Assembly (NCBI GenBank): GCA_030673725.1
Contig: DAOVIL010000023.1
Span: 1 to 7,282, forward strand
DNA from: Candidatus Aenigmatarchaeota archaeon
Lineage (GTDB): Archaea; Aenigmatarchaeota; Aenigmatarchaeia; QMZP01
Reading direction: 5' to 3'
DNA: 7,282 bases
Positions within the stretch are counted from its first letter, which is position 1. Each line of letters starts with the position of its first letter. The notes beneath the pieces were generated by a model, which did no database searches, had not been told where the DNA came from, and was given only the letters and a program-made list of their open reading frames with translations. Position numbers and translations under genes: made by a program. Positions 5,268-7,282 of the stretch are shown in pieces.

Positions 5268-5807
5268 ATGGGAAAGCACAAGGGGCTGGAAGAGCTGAAG
5301 GACACGCCCCATCTGCTGAGGGAGATACTGAAGTTCCAGACGTCCAACAACATGCTTGCTGACAACAAGGCCAACTTCATTTTAGTGATATCAGGCCTGG
5401 TGATGACGTTCGCTGCAAGCATAATAGCCAACCCGGACTTCCTGACGTTCAGCCTGCCTTCCCAGATAGGCTTCATCGTTCTGACAGCAGGCATGGTCAT
5501 CACGGTCCTTGTCGCAATCACTGTCGTGTGCCCGAGGGGGACGCAGAAATCCCCATTAGACGGGAAGGGCTCCAAGGACCTCTTCTATTACGGAAGGTTC
5601 AAGAAGATGTCAATGGACGAGTACGCGAGGGAGCTGGAGAGGGTCATCGACGACCCGATAAGGACAGTGAAGGCCTTTGCCGAAGCCTCTTACTCCCTGG
5701 GCAAGATAGTTGACCAGAAGTTCAGGTACATAAGGATATCCATGATAGTCCTCAGGTACTTCATAATAATCGGGCTCTTCCTCATCCTGGTCGGCTGGAT
5801 ATTCTAG
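5268..5807 (+). CDS. DUF5706/Pycsar-effector-like membrane protein (PycTM family)
   Basis: 179-residue protein that I recognise from its motif pattern as a member of the DUF5706 family. The family includes the membrane effector of Pycsar anti-phage systems, thought to disrupt the inner membrane after binding a cyclic pyrimidine nucleotide. Visible in order: a short charged N-terminal segment; ADNKAN (31-36) leading straight into a membrane helix (about 36-55); a second helix (about 66-88) ended by CPR; a cytoplasmic segment with DLFYYGRFKKMSMDEY (104-119), matching the family's N-L-x-F-F-G-x-F-x-x-[LM]-S-x-x-E-Y pattern; then SYSLGKIVDQKFRYIRIS and a C-terminal helix (about 157-179). The start at 5268 is chosen because the upstream open frame runs through the tRNA. 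No uridylate or cytidylate cyclase gene is in the window, so a defence role is only inferred. A housekeeping membrane role is possible. Its last 26 nt overlap the convergent B3/4 gene. Confidence 0.72.
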   Translation: MGKHKGLEELKDTPHLLREILKFQTSNNMLADNKANFILVISGLVMTFAASIIANPDFLTFSLPSQIGFIVLTAGMVITVLVAITVVCPRGTQKSPLDGKGSKDLFYYGRFKKMSMDEYARELERVIDDPIRTVKAFAEASYSLGKIVDQKFRYIRISMIVLRYFIIIGLFLILVGWIF

Positions 5808-6507
5808 CTATCTCTGCTTCCGGATTGTCCTTGTTCAGAACATGCGCCTCGGCCTCTCCGCCGCAGTGCTTGAGTATGAGCTTCTTCAGCTCATCCAGGA
5901 TGGACTTCACGTCAGCTTCTGTCACAGGTGGCAGGCCTTCTATAACCAGGGAGGCGCTGGTGGTGCCTTCTGTCATCTTGGTTTTGTCGCACTCCCTCCA
6001 GTTCCAGCGCCTGCATAATACTTCCTTGTCGTCCATGTAGACCACTTCCCCCTCCCTGGGGCTCTTGGTCTCGTCGCTGTTGAGTTCTGTGTAGGGCTCT
6101 GTGCCTTTGGCAACCGTGAGCTTTATGCCGCCCTCTACTTTCCCTATGTCATCGCCTCCCAGGGGGACCATGTGCTTGATTGAGATGTAGTTGTAGATGT
6201 CCACAAGTTTGCTGTAGTGCCTCAGCTCTATTCCGTCCAGTATCATCCTGTACAGGTTCTCCACAGAACACTTGTACTTCTTGGGTTTTGCGCCGAAAGA
6301 TGAGTATGCTGCCCGCCAGCTCGCTATCTTGGGGTTCTCTGAGAGCTTGTCCTTCTGGAATTTCTGCCTGATTTCCTCTTCCCTTTGCCTGATGAGCACT
6401 ATCACCTCTGGCGATTCGCCCTTGTTATCTATCCCTTTGACTACCAGCAGGCCCAGGTTCAGGCCAGGGAATTTCTCCAATACTGCCTTGTCTATGATGA
6501 ATTTCAT
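5782..6507 (-). CDS. freestanding B3/4-domain protein (COG3382-like)
   Basis: 241-residue soluble protein that matches the freestanding B3/4 family. This fold occurs as the editing module in the beta subunit of phenylalanyl-tRNA synthetase, where it hydrolyses Tyr-tRNA-Phe. Visible blocks: EKFPGLNLGLLVVKGIDN (11-28), PKIASWRAAYSSFGAKPKK (59-77), SVENLYRMILDG (81-92), LVDIYNYISIKHMVPLGGDD (101-120), GEVVYMDDKEVLCRRWNWRE (153-172), followed by D-K-T-K-M-T. These match the family pattern and the length is normal. The role of freestanding members is unproven; trans-editing of mischarged tRNA or binding of another aminoacyl or nucleic-acid substrate is possible. It begins at an ATGA overlap with the upstream TIM-barrel gene, with GAGG 8 nt before its ATG, so the two are translationally coupled. 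Its 3' end overlaps the PycTM-like gene tail to tail; the last residues past the shared motifs look unconserved. Confidence 0.88.
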   Translation of the reverse strand: MKFIIDKAVLEKFPGLNLGLLVVKGIDNKGESPEVIVLIRQREEEIRQKFQKDKLSENPKIASWRAAYSSFGAKPKKYKCSVENLYRMILDGIELRHYSKLVDIYNYISIKHMVPLGGDDIGKVEGGIKLTVAKGTEPYTELNSDETKSPREGEVVYMDDKEVLCRRWNWRECDKTKMTEGTTSASLVIEGLPPVTEADVKSILDELKKLILKHCGGEAEAHVLNKDNPEAEIARISSRPG

Positions 6508-7282
6508 ATAATCAACCTCTTCACTGCGTCTAGGCTTGCCTTTACCTCTTCGTCAGAGGCAAGCGTCCTCTTGGTGTCGGTAAAGAAGACCTCCAGAGTG
6601 ATATGCTCGCAAGCGGACTTGTTTATCATCCGACATATCTCCGGCAGTTGTTTTGCGATGATACCATCCCTTAATGGCAGATGATCAAACATCATGCCGC
6701 CCTCTGTCGCCACCAAATCGTTGATGTGAACTGTATGTATCCTGTCGCCGAACATCTGGAACCATTTCCCAATATCACTCTTTTCCGTGGTCCTTCCCAT
6801 GTGCTCAAGGTTCAGATTGTTCCTTATGTGATGGCATATGTCAAAACAGAGCTTGAGACCCGGGTTCTTTTCCAGTATAAGGCTAATCTCGTTTATCGTG
6901 CCTATTCTCACCCTGGGATCGTTCTCTATCAGGGTCGGTATGCTATTCATGTCACCCATGGACGATATCTTGCCCGCGTTCTCTATGGCAGTGCGTATAA
7001 TGTCATCATGGACCTCCTGGAACCTCTCGGTCCCCGGCCCGCCGTACATGTGGAAGACGAAGTAGAGGGGGTCAAGCTGCCTGGCAATCTCCATGCAACT
7101 TTCCACGTATTTCAGGCTTCCCTCATGTATCTCTGGCCTGGGGTCTGCCAGATACTGTACCCAGGAGCAATGTATGGCAAGCTTCAGGTCATATTTCTCC
7201 ATCAACTCCTTTATCTTGGCTATCCTGACTGGGTCCATCAGCCTTGTCATAGGGTAGTCTATCGACAATTCTATGTAATCGA
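6504..7282 (-). CDS. sugar phosphate isomerase/epimerase-like TIM-barrel protein, 5' end outside window
   Basis: The 258 visible residues fit the xylose-isomerase-like TIM-barrel superfamily (AP endonuclease 2 / sugar isomerase-epimerase). Typical members have 270-300 residues, so roughly 20-35 N-terminal residues are missing. Strand-end motifs with likely metal or substrate ligands appear in the usual order: AIHCS, FVFHMYGG, TLIEND followed by IGTINEI, LCFDICHHI, HTVHINDL and LEVFFTD. They supply H, H, E, D/H, H and E in the expected places, so an active metal-dependent enzyme is likely; the substrate cannot be told. The frame stays open to the edge as D-Y-I-E-L-S-I-D-Y-P, which fits the family's second strand, so the TTG at 7268 is not the start. 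The stop overlaps the B3/4 start (ATGA), showing one operon. Whether it acts on a sugar, a phosphorylated compound or DNA is unknown. Confidence 0.85.
   Translation of the reverse strand, partial: DYIELSIDYPMTRLMDPVRIAKIKELMEKYDLKLAIHCSWVQYLADPRPEIHEGSLKYVESCMEIARQLDPLYFVFHMYGGPGTERFQEVHDDIIRTAIENAGKISSMGDMNSIPTLIENDPRVRIGTINEISLILEKNPGLKLCFDICHHIRNNLNLEHMGRTTEKSDIGKWFQMFGDRIHTVHINDLVATEGGMMFDHLPLRDGIIAKQLPEICRMINKSACEHITLEVFFTDTKRTLASDEEVKASLDAVKRLII
6516..6520 (-). promoter_or_regulatory. Shine-Dalgarno of the B3/4 gene
   Basis: Minus-strand AGAGG inside the last codons of the TIM-barrel gene, with the GAGG core 8 nt before the ATG at 6507. Together with the ATGA stop/start overlap it indicates reinitiation or coupled translation and fixes the start. 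Confidence 0.65.

Noticed and set aside
7257..7268. TTG at 7268 as the start of the TIM-barrel gene
   Set aside because: The frame continues upstream to the window edge as D-Y-I-E-L-S-I-D-Y-P, a typical inner strand of this fold, so the gene begins outside the window.

Overview
The window looks like a piece of an archaeal chromosome. The evidence is a class I lysyl-tRNA synthetase, the archaeal tRNA-modification enzymes Taw1 and Trm56, a tRNA gene without an encoded CCA end, TATA-type promoters placed for leaderless or short-leader transcripts, GAGG ribosome sites inside operons, and heavy use of AGG (Arg) and ATA (Ile) codons. The small pilin-like protein and the mix of genes would fit a DPANN-type or related uncultivated archaeon. 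That placement is a guess; nothing here fixes the lineage.

Layout. On the minus strand (1-1835), a Mth938-domain protein lies upstream of trm56 (C56 ribose methylation of tRNA) and taw1 (wyosine synthesis at G37 of tRNA-Phe), which runs off the left edge. A 62-nt divergent promoter region (1836-1897) separates this block from a small plus-strand gene (1898-2191) that encodes a type IV prepilin-like peptide with eight cysteines. A 123-nt gap with a TATA box leads into a tightly packed plus-strand operon, scpA-scpB-lysS (2315-5143). It encodes the two partner subunits of the SMC (condensin-like) complex and class I LysRS. A tRNA-Pro(GGG) gene follows at 5162-5235. After it comes a three-helix membrane protein that I recognise as a DUF5706/Pycsar-effector-like (PycTM) protein (5268-5807). 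Two minus-strand genes enter from the right edge: a xylose-isomerase-like TIM-barrel protein (5' end outside the window), coupled by an ATGA overlap to a freestanding B3/4-domain protein. The B3/4 gene meets the PycTM-like gene tail to tail with a 26-bp coding overlap.

How the genes relate. Translation is the main theme: Taw1, Trm56, LysRS, tRNA-Pro and a B3/4 (PheRS editing-type) domain. Chromosome organisation (ScpA/ScpB) is embedded in it. The accessory-looking items are the Cys-rich prepilin-like gene and the PycTM-like membrane protein, which has no nucleotide cyclase beside it in this window. No CRISPR array, insertion sequence, origin or integrase is visible, and no stretch longer than about 125 bases lacks a gene.
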